Positions 1 through 9,600 of a stretch of DNA of 64,000 bases are shown piece by piece. The notes beneath the pieces are model-generated. The model did not search any database and had not been told where the DNA came from. It saw only the letters and a list, made by a program, of their open reading frames with translations. The DNA is from Corynebacterium silvaticum. GTDB lineage: Bacteria; Actinomycetota; Actinomycetes; Mycobacteriales; Mycobacteriaceae. Both the position numbers and the translations under genes were made by a program. The first letter of the stretch is position 1, and each line of letters begins with the position of its first letter. The DNA lies in the NCBI RefSeq assembly GCF_004382825.2, contig NZ_SDQO02000001.1:806001-870000 (forward strand), in the 5' to 3' direction.

Positions 1-1
1 C

Positions 2-472
2 GTGGATTATCAGATAGTGCCTGGGGTACCTTCCTTTGCAGCTGTTGCTGCGGCATTAGGCCACGAGCTCACCGTGCCTACGGTAGGTCAAACTGTCATC
101 TTAACGCGTGTATCCGGACGAGCTTCGGCAATGCCGGAGGGGGAGGATCTGACCACGCTGGGGCAAAGCGGAGCCACGTTATGCATACATTTAGCAGCCT
201 ACGATATCGACCGCGTGGTAGCAGAGCTCATCCCTAATTATGGCGAGGACTGCCCGGTCGCCGTTGTCGCTTTTGCCTCCCTCCCAGAGGAGAAAATCGT
301 TCGGGGAACTCTCGCAGATGTTGCAGCAAAAGTAAAAGAATCAGGCATTACTCGCACAGCGATCATCGTTGTCGGTCGGGTTTTAGCTGCCGAAGGCTTC
401 CCGGATTCTTTCCTTTATTCCGATGGACGTCCTCGCGATGCAGAAGGAAGGACTATTCCATGCGCGCACTGA
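2..472 (+). CDS. cobM: Precorrin-4 C11-methyltransferase (3' part, cut by window edge)
   Basis: This is the C-terminal part of a tetrapyrrole (corrin/porphyrin) methylase. CobM transfers a methyl group from S-adenosylmethionine to C11 of precorrin-4 in aerobic cobalamin synthesis, in the cytoplasm. The piece opens with the family's conserved IVPGVPSF segment and carries the middle and C-terminal lobes (THLAAYD-like strand as CIHLAAYDID, then CPVAVVAFASLPEE). Its 156 residues are about 60% of a normal CobM (about 255), so the start lies to the left of the window. The stop overlaps the start of cobK by 13 bases, which implies translational coupling. The assignment to CobM rather than another methylase rests on sequence resemblance and on the cobK neighbour. 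Confidence 0.88.
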   Translation: MDYQIVPGVPSFAAVAAALGHELTVPTVGQTVILTRVSGRASAMPEGEDLTTLGQSGATLCIHLAAYDIDRVVAELIPNYGEDCPVAVVAFASLPEEKIVRGTLADVAAKVKESGITRTAIIVVGRVLAAEGFPDSFLYSDGRPRDAEGRTIPCAH

Positions 473-1191
473 TTCTTGGTGGCACTGGCGAGGCCAGGGA
501 CGTCGCCCAGTTGCTTTACGACGCTGGCTGGCATGTCACTAGCTCGCTCGCTGGAAGAGTTGCAAACCCTAAACTACCTGTAGGAGAAGTGCGCATTGGT
601 GGTTTTGGCGGGCCTATGGGTCTTACCCAATGGTTGATCAAGGAAGGCGTAGAAGTAGTCATCGACGCCACGCATCCTTTTGCTGAGCGCATTAGCATTT
701 CTGCTGCGGAAGCCACGAGAGCAACGGGAATTCCGCTTATTGCCCTCCATCGTCCAGCGTGGGTAGCTGGCCCCAGAGATCGTTGGCGGCCTGTCTCTTC
801 AATGGTCGAGGCAGCCCGCCTAGCTGCTAGAGACTACCACCATATTTTTCTCACTATCGGCCGCCAGCAACTTGCGCCTTTTGCCGAGGATCCCCATAAC
901 TTGTATGTGGTACGCACCGTGGAACCTCCGCAAGTGCCGCTTCCACCACGGCACCGACTGATTATGTCTCGTGGTCCTTTTACCGTAGCTGAGGAAAAGA
1001 AGCTCATGGTGGATAACCAGATTGATTGCGTTGTAACCAAAAATTCTGGAGGTCCTTTAACAAGCGCTAAATTGGACGCAGCGCGCGAGCTTGGCGTTGA
1101 CGTCATCATGGTCCAACGCCCTGTTTTGCCTCACGCTGCATACACAGCAACGTCTGCGGCAGAAGTCATGGACGCCATACAGAAGCTCTAA
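460..1191 (+). CDS. cobK: Precorrin-6A reductase
   Basis: CobK uses NADPH to reduce precorrin-6A to dihydro-precorrin-6 in the aerobic B12 pathway. The 243-residue length is normal. An N-terminal nucleotide-binding motif GGTGEA lies at residues 7-12. The family signatures DATHPFAE (about 69-76), LTIGRQQL and VTKNSGG (near the C-terminal third) are all present. The gene starts inside the end of cobM and ends two bases before the convergently transcribed amino-acid permease, with no obvious hairpin between them. The cobM-cobK pair on this strand complements cobG-cobH-cobIJ on the other strand, so the B12 genes are split into at least three transcription units. Confidence 0.93.
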   Translation: MRALILGGTGEARDVAQLLYDAGWHVTSSLAGRVANPKLPVGEVRIGGFGGPMGLTQWLIKEGVEVVIDATHPFAERISISAAEATRATGIPLIALHRPAWVAGPRDRWRPVSSMVEAARLAARDYHHIFLTIGRQQLAPFAEDPHNLYVVRTVEPPQVPLPPRHRLIMSRGPFTVAEEKKLMVDNQIDCVVTKNSGGPLTSAKLDAARELGVDVIMVQRPVLPHAAYTATSAAEVMDAIQKL

Positions 1192-1193
1192 GG

Positions 1194-2626
1194 CTAACGC
1201 GCGTTATCCACACGGTGCTTGACGCGCGTAAAATACATCAGGGTCATCACTGCTAAAAAGCCGATTCCTACGGCAAGAGCTAGATGGTATTCAGGAAGCC
1301 ACACCATGATTCCAAAAGTAAAAGCGATAAAGCCGATGGCAAAGTATTGCCCCCACGGCCACAGAGGAACTTTATAGCCCAGGGCGGATACTTCTGTAGC
1401 ACTCATTTTCCTCCGTGAGAAGAGATGCGCCAGAAGAATCATCAGCCAGACATATACGGTGGCAAACGTGGCTAATGCTGCAACGACCTCAAAAACACGG
1501 TCAGGCAGTACCACGTTGAGGGCCGCTCCGATGATTAGCACGATGACCAAAATAACCGTGGTCATGACAGGGACATTACGGTAGGTATGCGCCATCGCTT
1601 TCGGCGCAAGGTTTTGCTTTGCTAGTCCAGTAAGGACTCGTCCCGCGCCAAATAAGTCCGCATTAATCGCCGACAATGCCGCCGCAATCACCACTACGTT
1701 CAGCAGGTCCGCCGCCCACGTTACTCCGAGGGAATCAAATATTTGCACGAAAGGAGACTCGTCTCCAGTAATAGTCCGCCACGGGTTGATCAACAAGATC
1801 ACTAAAACCGCGAGAACATAAAAAGCAAAATACGCAGAGGAACAGTATTAATCGCTTGTGGAATCGACTTTTCTGGATTTTCTGCTTCTGAGCCTGCCAC
1901 ACCGATAATTTCAGTGCCGCCGAAGGCAAAGAGCACCAACATGAAGGACGCAATCATCCCCTTTATGCCGTTAGGGAAGAAACCACCGTCTGCAACGAGA
2001 TTTGCAGGCCCAGTCTCTGCGTTACTCAGACCAAAAACAAGTACTGCCGCGCCACCAACGATCATCGCAATAACAGCGCCGACTTTGATGAGAGTGAAAA
2101 AGAATTCCAGTTCCCCGAATGCTTTTACAGTAGCTATGTTCGCCGCGCCCACTATCAGCAGAGTCACCACGACCCATACCCACTGGGAGACATGTGGAAG
2201 CCAAAACTTCATATAGATACCGATTGCAGTGAGGTCGGCCAAACAGACTATGACCATTTCAAAAGCAAACATCCACCCGGTGATGTAGCCAGCCCAGCCG
2301 TCCATATGTTCACGTGCGTATTCCGCAAAGGATCCGGAAATAGGGTTGCGAACAGCCATTTCGCCCAATGCCCGAAGCATGAAATAAACTACCGCGCCAC
2401 CAAGCACATAGACAAGCAAGACTGAAGGACCTGCTGCTTGTATCGCCCCAGCTGAACCATAAAAAAGACCGGAGCCGATGGCGGATCCTAAGGCAATGAA
2501 ATGAAGGTGCCGATGTTTTAAGCCACCGTTGCGTCTAATCCGAGAAGTCCGAACCTGCCGCTGCTTTGTATTAATCGGTAACTCTGCCACGGATTGAGCA
2601 GGGGAGCCACTATCATTGGCGCTCAT
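1194..2626 (-). pseudogene. Amino-acid permease (APC family), single-base frameshift
   Basis: Two adjacent frames together encode a complete APC-superfamily permease of the AnsP/GabP/ProY type, which imports amino acids with protons through about 12 membrane helices. The N-terminal 270 residues start at 2626 and include the hallmark [12 protein letters not shown] segment after a basic cytoplasmic tail. The frame then breaks in a run of five T on the coding strand (A run 1820-1824). Adding one T restores [18 protein letters not shown] and joins the second frame, which continues to 1194. As written, the product stops after about 274 residues with roughly half its helices. The rest of the reading frame is intact, so a sequencing error is possible. 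The substrate cannot be told from the sequence. Confidence 0.85.
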
Positions 2627-2880
2627 CGCAATGAGTCCTTTCTAAAAAGACCTCTCCGCCTACGGAATGAGGCCGCAGCTAAGATCTCACCAATGCAATA
2701 ACGCGTATTCATCCGAACACGAAGTTTCTTGCCCCACGGTTTTCGTGCCGGCTTCAGCTACCCGGAATAGTCTAGACCGCTTTGTATTCAGTGCATATAA
2801 CAGCCGTTCACAGCTCTTATTCGAGTCGCATCCTTAACCTATAGGCTACCGCGGTTTTTACACAGCGATAGCCTTCTGGG

Positions 2881-4386
2881 TTACTCGTAGCGTCGTGAAG
2901 TAAAAACGCGGATACCATCCGCACCCATGTACTGGTGCGTTGTCGACGCCCCCACGATCACCATTGTACGCATATCAACGATGTCTGGATCAAAGTCTCG
3001 CAGAGCCGTGACCACAACTTTTTCCTGGTCGGACCCCACAGCACGAGCCACAATGACGGGGGTATCTTCCGGCTGGTATTCCAAAACAATGTCCCTGAGT
3101 TTTGCTACCTGCCAGCGTCGCTCTTTTGAAGCGGGGTTATAGCAGGCAAAAGCCATGTCAGCACCTGCGAGCGCACGGATACGCTTTTCCACGATCTCAA
3201 AGGGCTTGAGCCGGTTAGACAAAGAGATCATCCCAAAATCATGGCCTAGCGGTGCACCTACTTGAGATGCCACGGCTTGCGCCGCGGTCATACCGGGGAT
3301 AATACGAACCGGCACCTCGCGCCATTGTTCATCATCGGCTGTCTCTAGAACTGCCGCAGCCATGGCAAACACGCCGGGATCTCCAGAAGAAACCACCGCA
3401 ACTTTTCTTCCCTGTTTTGCCATGTCTAAGGCCATGGCTGCGCGCTCAGCTTCCACCTTGTTGTCGGAGAGGTGTCGGCGTTGCCCGGCGCGCAGGGGCA
3501 CGCGGTTGACATAGGTGGAGTATCCAACAATATCGGTGGCGTTTTTTAATTCTGCGGTGGCCTCGGGTGTTATCCACCGTGAGGAACCAGGCCCGAGGCC
3601 TACGACTACGACTTCACCTAGAGTACCATCCTGGCAGCACTCTTCGTGCGATACACCATGTTCTTGGTGCACCAACGAGGGGACAACAGCTACTGCGAAA
3701 TAAGGAATAGAATCCGGATCGGCTTCAAGTACAGGGATTGTGCTTTGCCCCTCCATACCTACGCGCTTTACCACGTACGCCCGATCAGCAACTCCTGCAT
3801 CGATGAGGCACTGTCGAACTTTTTTAAACGTACGGCCCAGTTTCATCACAACCGCTGTGTCACAATCGAGAAGTCGCTGCGTTAATTCAGCACTAGGAAG
3901 CGTTCCTGGGATGATCGAGAGAACTTCATCATCCTCAGATAGTGGCATGCCCAAGACATCAGCTGCAGCAGTAATAGAGGGGATTCCTGGGATGATCTCT
4001 GCCGGAAATTCTTCTGCAAGATATTTGTGTAAGTGCTGGTACGAGCTATAAAGCATAGGGTCACCCAGCGCCAACACGGCGACGGTTTTGCCTTGCTGTA
4101 GATACGTGCGGAGTCGCTGGATAGCATCAAGGTAGAAGTCGGCCATGGCCCCGGCGTATCCACCAGGATGATCAGTGATTCCCGTAGTCACTGGGTATTC
4201 CAGAAGCACGTGCTCTTGCGAGTCCGTTAAATAAGCTTCGGCGATCTTCCGCGCAGCCGAGGTCCCGTTAGATCGAGCATGATAAGCAACCACGTCTGCG
4301 GCTTGGATAGCTTTGATCGCTTTGACCGTTAACAGTTCGGGATCGCCAGGACCTACACCTACACCAATGAGTCTTGCCTTGCTCAC
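2881..4386 (-). CDS. cobIJ: Fused precorrin-2 C20-methyltransferase / precorrin-3B C17-methyltransferase
   Basis: Two tetrapyrrole methylase domains are fused in one 501-residue protein, as in mycobacteria and corynebacteria. Domain 1 (about residues 1-240) begins LIGVGVGPGDPELLTVKA and is CobI-like. It methylates C20 of precorrin-2. Domain 2 (about 255-501) begins VVVVGLGPGSSRWITPEA and contains SSGDPGVFAMA and FACYNPASKERRWQ, typical of CobJ. CobJ methylates C17 and contracts the ring of precorrin-3B. The ATG overlaps the cobH stop by four bases (4383-4386), so cobG-cobH-cobIJ form one tightly coupled operon. CobG makes the precorrin-3B that the CobJ half consumes. Confidence 0.94.
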   Translation of the reverse strand: MSKARLIGVGVGPGDPELLTVKAIKAIQAADVVAYHARSNGTSAARKIAEAYLTDSQEHVLLEYPVTTGITDHPGGYAGAMADFYLDAIQRLRTYLQQGKTVAVLALGDPMLYSSYQHLHKYLAEEFPAEIIPGIPSITAAADVLGMPLSEDDEVLSIIPGTLPSAELTQRLLDCDTAVVMKLGRTFKKVRQCLIDAGVADRAYVVKRVGMEGQSTIPVLEADPDSIPYFAVAVVPSLVHQEHGVSHEECCQDGTLGEVVVVGLGPGSSRWITPEATAELKNATDIVGYSTYVNRVPLRAGQRRHLSDNKVEAERAAMALDMAKQGRKVAVVSSGDPGVFAMAAAVLETADDEQWREVPVRIIPGMTAAQAVASQVGAPLGHDFGMISLSNRLKPFEIVEKRIRALAGADMAFACYNPASKERRWQVAKLRDIVLEYQPEDTPVIVARAVGSDQEKVVVTALRDFDPDIVDMRTMVIVGASTTHQYMGADGIRVFTSRRYE

Positions 4387-5033
4387 GGGAGTATCTCCTT
4401 TTCTGTGGCAAGAGCATTAATGGCGGCGCATGTGATTGCAGACCCGCCACGACGCCCATGGACGGTAACAAACTCAGTACCAAGATCTGCAGCCACATTG
4501 GATAAAGCTGCCTTGGATTCGGCAGCGCCGATGAATCCTACGGGGATACCGATAATTGCGGCGGGGTGCGGCCGGGTGGAATCTTCGGCAAGCCAGTTCA
4601 TCAAGTGGAAGAGCGCTGTAGGGGCGTTGCCGATAGCCACGATGGCGCCGTCGAGACGCTCAGCCCATAGTTCTACTGCCGCGGCAGATCGGGTTGTGCC
4701 GAGTCGGGCTGCAAGTTCTGGGATGCGTTCGTCTTGAAGCAAACACACCACATCGTTATTGGCGGGGAGTCGTTTACGAGTTACTCCGCTTTTCACCATG
4801 TTCACGTCAGTAAAAATGGGGGCTCCCGCTTTGAGCGCGTTTCGAGCTGCGGGAACAAGGTTCGCCGAGAACTCAATGTCCTCGGCGAGGTCTACCTCAC
4901 CGGCGGCATGAATCATACGGACAGCAACTTGTGCTTGGTCTGGATCAAAGTTACTGAGATCGGATTCCTCACGAATCATCGCAAAGGATTGACGGTAAAT
5001 CTCATTGCCGTCGGTGATGTAGTCAAAACTCAC
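4383..5033 (-). CDS. cobH: Precorrin-8X methylmutase
   Basis: CobH (CbiC family) moves the methyl group from C11 to C12 of precorrin-8X to give hydrogenobyrinate. The reading frame is open further upstream, but the recognisable protein begins at a GTG at 5033 (VSFDYITDGNEIYRQSF). That GTG shares four bases with the TGA of cobG, a typical coupled start. The product is then about 216 residues, normal for the family. Conserved parts include the early DGNEIY..SF.MIR segment, the DVNMVKSGV motif in the middle, and IIGIPVGFIGAAESK near the C-terminus. The residues predicted upstream of 5033 are the antisense-like tail inside cobG and are not expected to be translated. Confidence 0.93.
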   Translation of the reverse strand: MSFDYITDGNEIYRQSFAMIREESDLSNFDPDQAQVAVRMIHAAGEVDLAEDIEFSANLVPAARNALKAGAPIFTDVNMVKSGVTRKRLPANNDVVCLLQDERIPELAARLGTTRSAAAVELWAERLDGAIVAIGNAPTALFHLMNWLAEDSTRPHPAAIIGIPVGFIGAAESKAALSNVAADLGTEFVTVHGRRGGSAITCAAINALATEKEILP

Positions 5034-6196
5034 CTTGCTGATACCTCGTACTCTCCGTCGCCGGTGGCAACGTATTCCGTGTGATGGGATAGGGGATGAC
5101 CGCAACGACGGTCGCACCCTGAAAAGTGTACAAGGCCCTCTGGTGCTTTACCTGAAAGGACCAACTGCGTTGCATCATTTTGGGTGTTGGATAAAGATTT
5201 CTGGCACCCCGGCAGGCCGGTGCACGCAGTTACTCGTAGCCATGGTGATTCCTGGTCAAAAAGCAGCCCGAGCGGTGCGAGTACTTTAACCACGGCATCC
5301 GCATCATGGTGCGGAAGATCATGAATCACGATTGATGCCCAGGGAGTAATCGTTGTCTCTGCATCTATAGCGCTCAAGATATCGGCAACCTGCGCGGTGA
5401 GGAAGCCAAAGCGGAGACCTGCTCCCAAAGAAACGCGTTCATCGCCAAGGTCAATCCAACCAACCGGACGCGCAGATCCCTCAATGACGGGAGGAGTTAC
5501 CAGCTGTGTGTCCACAGCAAAGTGCGTCTGAACTTGGTCAAGGATGTGCGCGCGTATGGACGGGCTTTCATGGAGACGCCACGAGTCTTCACGATTTTCT
5601 TGCCACATGCGCGCAGCGAAAGTGAGTACCTCGGGGATGATCTCTAGGCTATTCAGATGAATCTCGGTAACCTGCCCGCCCAGGATCATATGGTGCGCAT
5701 CATCAATTGCGATAACACCAAAGTCTGGCCTTTGGCTCAGGATGTCGCCTTCGCCCGCGTCAAAACCAAAGAGGGTACGCCCAGACAAGCCAGAGACTAC
5801 ATCATCACTTAAAAGCGCAGCGTCTAAGCTTTCCACCAGCGGCCATAGCTCAGGGTGCAGGGGAGAGGCCAGGATATTCCTGATCTTGTCGTGGCTCCGC
5901 GAAGGCAAGAACCCAGACTCTTCCACCACAGTGGCAAACTGTGCTTCATCTTTCACGCCGCGGAACTGCATATTGCCACGGGTTGTGATGTGGATTGTTC
6001 CGTCGCCAAGCTCGCGAGCGATCTGGGCAATCGTTTTCCATTGTTCTGTGCGTACTCGCCCGCCGGGGAAGCGGACGCGTCCGATAGATCCGTCCGTAGC
6101 GTGATGCAGCTTAAGTGCACCAGGACACATGTCAGAACGGCTACGGTCTGGGTGAGCAATCAGTACTGCTGATTGCGAGAGTTTAGGGTGGGTCAT
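5030..6196 (-). CDS. cobG: Precorrin-3B synthase (oxygen-dependent)
   Basis: CobG is the iron-sulfur monooxygenase of the aerobic cobalamin pathway. It converts precorrin-3A to precorrin-3B and belongs to the nitrite/sulfite reductase family. The N-terminus has the ferredoxin-like half-domain (CPGALKLHHATDGSIGRVRF, then TRGNMQFRGV). The C-terminal half has the cluster-binding cysteines in TACTGLPGCQKS and FSGCDRRCGHP. I place the start at ATG 6196 (MTHPKLSQS). ATGs at 6205 and 6223 are in frame, and no convincing ribosome-binding site separates them. It heads the cobG-cobH-cobIJ operon, divergent from cobN. Its presence marks the aerobic rather than the CbiG/CbiK anaerobic route. Confidence 0.9.
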   Translation of the reverse strand: MTHPKLSQSAVLIAHPDRSRSDMCPGALKLHHATDGSIGRVRFPGGRVRTEQWKTIAQIARELGDGTIHITTRGNMQFRGVKDEAQFATVVEESGFLPSRSHDKIRNILASPLHPELWPLVESLDAALLSDDVVSGLSGRTLFGFDAGEGDILSQRPDFGVIAIDDAHHMILGGQVTEIHLNSLEIIPEVLTFAARMWQENREDSWRLHESPSIRAHILDQVQTHFAVDTQLVTPPVIEGSARPVGWIDLGDERVSLGAGLRFGFLTAQVADILSAIDAETTITPWASIVIHDLPHHDADAVVKVLAPLGLLFDQESPWLRVTACTGLPGCQKSLSNTQNDATQLVLSGKAPEGLVHFSGCDRRCGHPLSHHTEYVATGDGEYEVSAR

Positions 6197-6693
6197 GCGC
6201 AACATGATAGTAAAAACAAACACACTTAAACCAACATTGTGACCTGTAAAACTTTGTTGAAATAAACACTTTTCTTAAGTTTTCTGACACTTTGCGCTCT
6301 GCACATGCCTGATAAGAATGGCGGATCCACAGAACGATCACACCGTTAGCGAGCGCTTTTACCCCCATACATGCCCAACTCGTAAAGCAGATTGGCTAAG
6401 GTAGTACACGCCCTTGGGCATGCTGTTAAAAAACAACGTAATAATGAAAACAGAGAACCGCATTGTGGTTCCCATGGTGTTTGTTGTGTACACGCTGAAT
6501 AAGCCCAGCCTAGAGCGCCGAATTATTGTCGGAAAAGCTTATCTTCATGTGTCGATGAATCCGGTGAAATTCCGGACGGTCGCACCACTGTTATAGCCAG
6601 ACCATCGACTTCATGAAAACCACGTGCCGCAACCGCCTTCTTAAACAACGCCGTCGATGGGCGCGTCACCCACGAAAGGACACCTTGCCTCGC
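6197..6693. other. cobG-cobN divergent intergenic region
   Basis: About 0.5 kb between the divergent cobG and cobN starts. The cobN side holds a cobalamin riboswitch (separate entry), so the promoter of cobN must lie upstream of about 6500. The cobG side is AT-rich near 6220-6290, where a promoter could lie, but I see no clear -35/-10 pair that I would defend. No riboswitch core is visible on the cobG strand. No credible extra gene is present: the open frame that runs from 6613 into cobN passes through the riboswitch and is not expected to be translated there. Confidence 0.5.
6500..6640 (+). promoter_or_regulatory. Cobalamin (B12) riboswitch upstream of cobN
   Basis: The core at 6554-6591 matches the conserved cobalamin riboswitch core closely. 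It reads GATGAATCCGGTGAAATTCC, then GGACGGTCGCACCACTGT. An AGCCAGACC element (6595-6603) resembles the actinobacterial B12 box. A 7-bp helix GTCGATG (6551-6557) with CATCGAC (6603-6609) closes the element. Boundaries are approximate. Riboswitches of this class bind adenosylcobalamin and shut down expression, so cobN is expected to be repressed by its end product. About 55-85 bases follow before the cobN start, room for an expression platform that may hide the ribosome-binding site GAAAGGA at 6674-6680. Confidence 0.85.
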
Positions 6694-9600
6694 ATGATCA
6701 CGCTTTTGTCTACATCGGATACAGATCTCCTTTCGGCCAAAGTAGCGGGAGAAACTGATAACGTCAGCTTCCATTGTGCTAACCCAAACTATGTCTCCGA
6801 GGAAAAACTCGACGAGCTTATCGCACAGACTGACGTCTTTGTCGTCCGTCTTTTGGGAGGAAAACGCGCATGGGAATCCGGCTTAGAGCAGATCCTCGCC
6901 TCTTCGGTTCCGTTGGTAGCCGTTTCCGGCGAACTCGCAGTGGACGCTGAGCTCACCGAGCTATCCACCGCACCGGCAGGAGTTGTCACCACAGCCCATA
7001 CGTACTTAGCCGAGAGCGGCCAATCTAATTTTATAAACCTGCATAATTTCCTCTCCGATACGCTGCTTTTCACCGGCTTAGGCTTTGAAGAACCACAGCA
7101 TATGCCGGTGTGGGGACACCTGGACAGAACCTCCACGGTTACGGTCCCACCGCAGGCTCCCCGGATCGGCATTATTTATTACCGCGCACAGCATTTAGCA
7201 GGTAACACCGCCTACATTGAGGCCCTCTCCCGCGCCATCGAAGAAAAAGGCGGACTACCCGTACCAATTTTTGCTGCATCCCTGCGCCAAGCATCAGAAG
7301 AATTACTCCAAGAACTGCGCACATGCGATGCCTTAATCACCACCGTGCTCGCGGCTGGCGGCACAAAACCGGCTACCGTAGGAGCTGGCGGAGACGATGA
7401 AACGTGGGACGTCGCAAAGCTTGCAGCTCTCGACGTGCCCATCATCCAAGGTCTTGCGCTCACCAATGCGCGCTCCGAATGGGAAGACAACGACGAGGGA
7501 CTCAGCCCTCTCGATGTAGCCACCCAAATCGCAGTACCAGAATTCGACGGGCGACTCATCTCCGTACCGTTCTCCTTCAAAGAATACGACTCCGACGGCC
7601 TCATCTCCTATGTACCCGATGCCGAACGATGCTCCCGCCTTGCCGGAATAGCCATCCGCCACGCGGCACTACGGACTATCGAGAATAAAGACAAAAAACT
7701 CGTCCTCATGCTCTCTGCATACCCCACCAAGCACGCCCGCATCGGCAACGCCGTGGGGCTCGACACTCCGCTTTCTACGCTTCGCGTCCTTCAAGCCCTC
7801 AATAACGCAGGCTACGATCTCGGTAACACCAGCGAAATACCGGGGTACTCAGAAGACGGCGCTCATGATGGAGACGCGTTAATGCACGCCATCATCGCGG
7901 CAGGTGGACACGACCCAGAATGGCTCACCGACGAGGTAATCAAGAATAATCCCCTCAAACTTTCCCAAACGGATTATCTCAACTTCTTTGCATCCTTATC
8001 GCAAGCAATGCAAGACAAGATGACCCAACACTGGGGACAAGCCCCCGGCACTCATTACGTCAACCAGGAAACCGGCGAACTCTACATAGCTGGACTGCAG
8101 TTTGGCAACATCGTCGTAATGGTGCAACCACCCCGCGGCTTCGGCGAAAACCCTGTCGGCATCTATCACGATCCCGATCTCCCCGCCAACCATCACTACC
8201 TAGGGGTCTACTATTGGCTCCGGGAAATCTTTGGAGCCAATGCCATCGTACACATGGGCAAGCACGGGAACATGGAATGGCTACCCGGGAAAAACGCAGG
8301 TCTTTCCGCTGAATGCTACCCGGACCAAGCAATCAGCGAGCTACCACTCATTTATCCCTTCCTTGTCAACGACCCAGGGGAAGGAACACAAGCCAAAAGA
8401 CGAGCCCATGCAACACTTGTCGACCACATGATTCCGCCCATGGCGCGCGCCGAAAGCTACGGAGACATCACCCGACTCGAACAGCTTCTCGACGAGCACG
8501 CAAACATTGCGTCCATGGATCCCGCCAAACTCCCCGCTATCCGCCAAGAAATCTGGACTCTGCTTCAAGCAGCAAAAATGGACAAAGACCTTGGTTGGGA
8601 AGAACGCCCTGACGAAGACGCCTTTGATGATCAAATCATGGAGATCGACGGATGGCTCTGCGAGATCAAAGACGCAGCCATACGCGGCGGACTCCATATC
8701 CTAGGAGAAGCAGTCACCGGGGAAGTCCGCATCGAGCTCGTTCTCGCAATGCTGCGCGCCCGCCAACTCTGGGGAGGCGACAAAGCAGTACCAGGTCTAC
8801 GCGAATCCCTAGGATTATCCGAAGCCGGCGATGAAACCCTCGGCAGGGTAGATGCAGTAGAAAAAATCGCCCATGCTCTTCTCATAGAGCTCGACGCCGC
8901 AGACTGGAATCCCAACAGTGTGGACTCCATCCTGGACGCAACCGAACTACCTGGAAACGCAAACAAAGAAGAACTAGCCAAGCTCCTCAGCTTTGCATGC
9001 AAGGAAATCATCCCCCGACTAGCCCAATCAGAGCGGGAAATCGACCAGATCCTCCGCGCACTCGATGGAGGTTTTATTGAAGCAGGTCCCTCCGGCTCCC
9101 CCATGCGAGGCCTAGTCAACGTCCTACCCACGGGGCGCAACTTCTACTCAGTCGATCCCAAATCACTCCCATCCCGCCTAGCATGGGAAACCGGCCAACT
9201 CCTCGCAGATTCCCTCATCGAGCGATACCGGGCAGAACACGAAGGAGACTACCCAACATCCGTCGGGCTTTCCGTCTGGGGAACCTCCGCCATGCGCACC
9301 TCCGGAGACGACATCGCCGAAGTATTCGCGCTCCTTGGAGTGCGCCCCGTATGGGATGAAGCATCGCGCCGGGTGGTTGACCTAGAAGTAATATCGCTCG
9401 AAGAACTCGGACGACCACGCATCGACACAACAGTCCGCATTTCTGGTTTCTTCCGCGACGCGTTCCCTCACGTGCTTGCGCTTATCGACGATGCCGTCCA
9501 GCTAGTGGCCCATCTCGACGAGCCGCTAAACATGAACTACATCAAGGCCCATGCGCTTGACGAAGCCCAGCACGACCACGTACGACGCATTTTCGGCTCA

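Noticed and set aside
5034..5117. N-terminal extension of CobH
   Set aside because: It lies inside cobG, is Arg-rich and unlike the family; the GTGA overlap with the cobG stop gives a better start.
6613..6693. N-terminal extension of CobN
   Set aside because: It lies in the cobalamin riboswitch and lacks similarity to CobN N-termini; the start is placed at 6694 (or TTG 6685).
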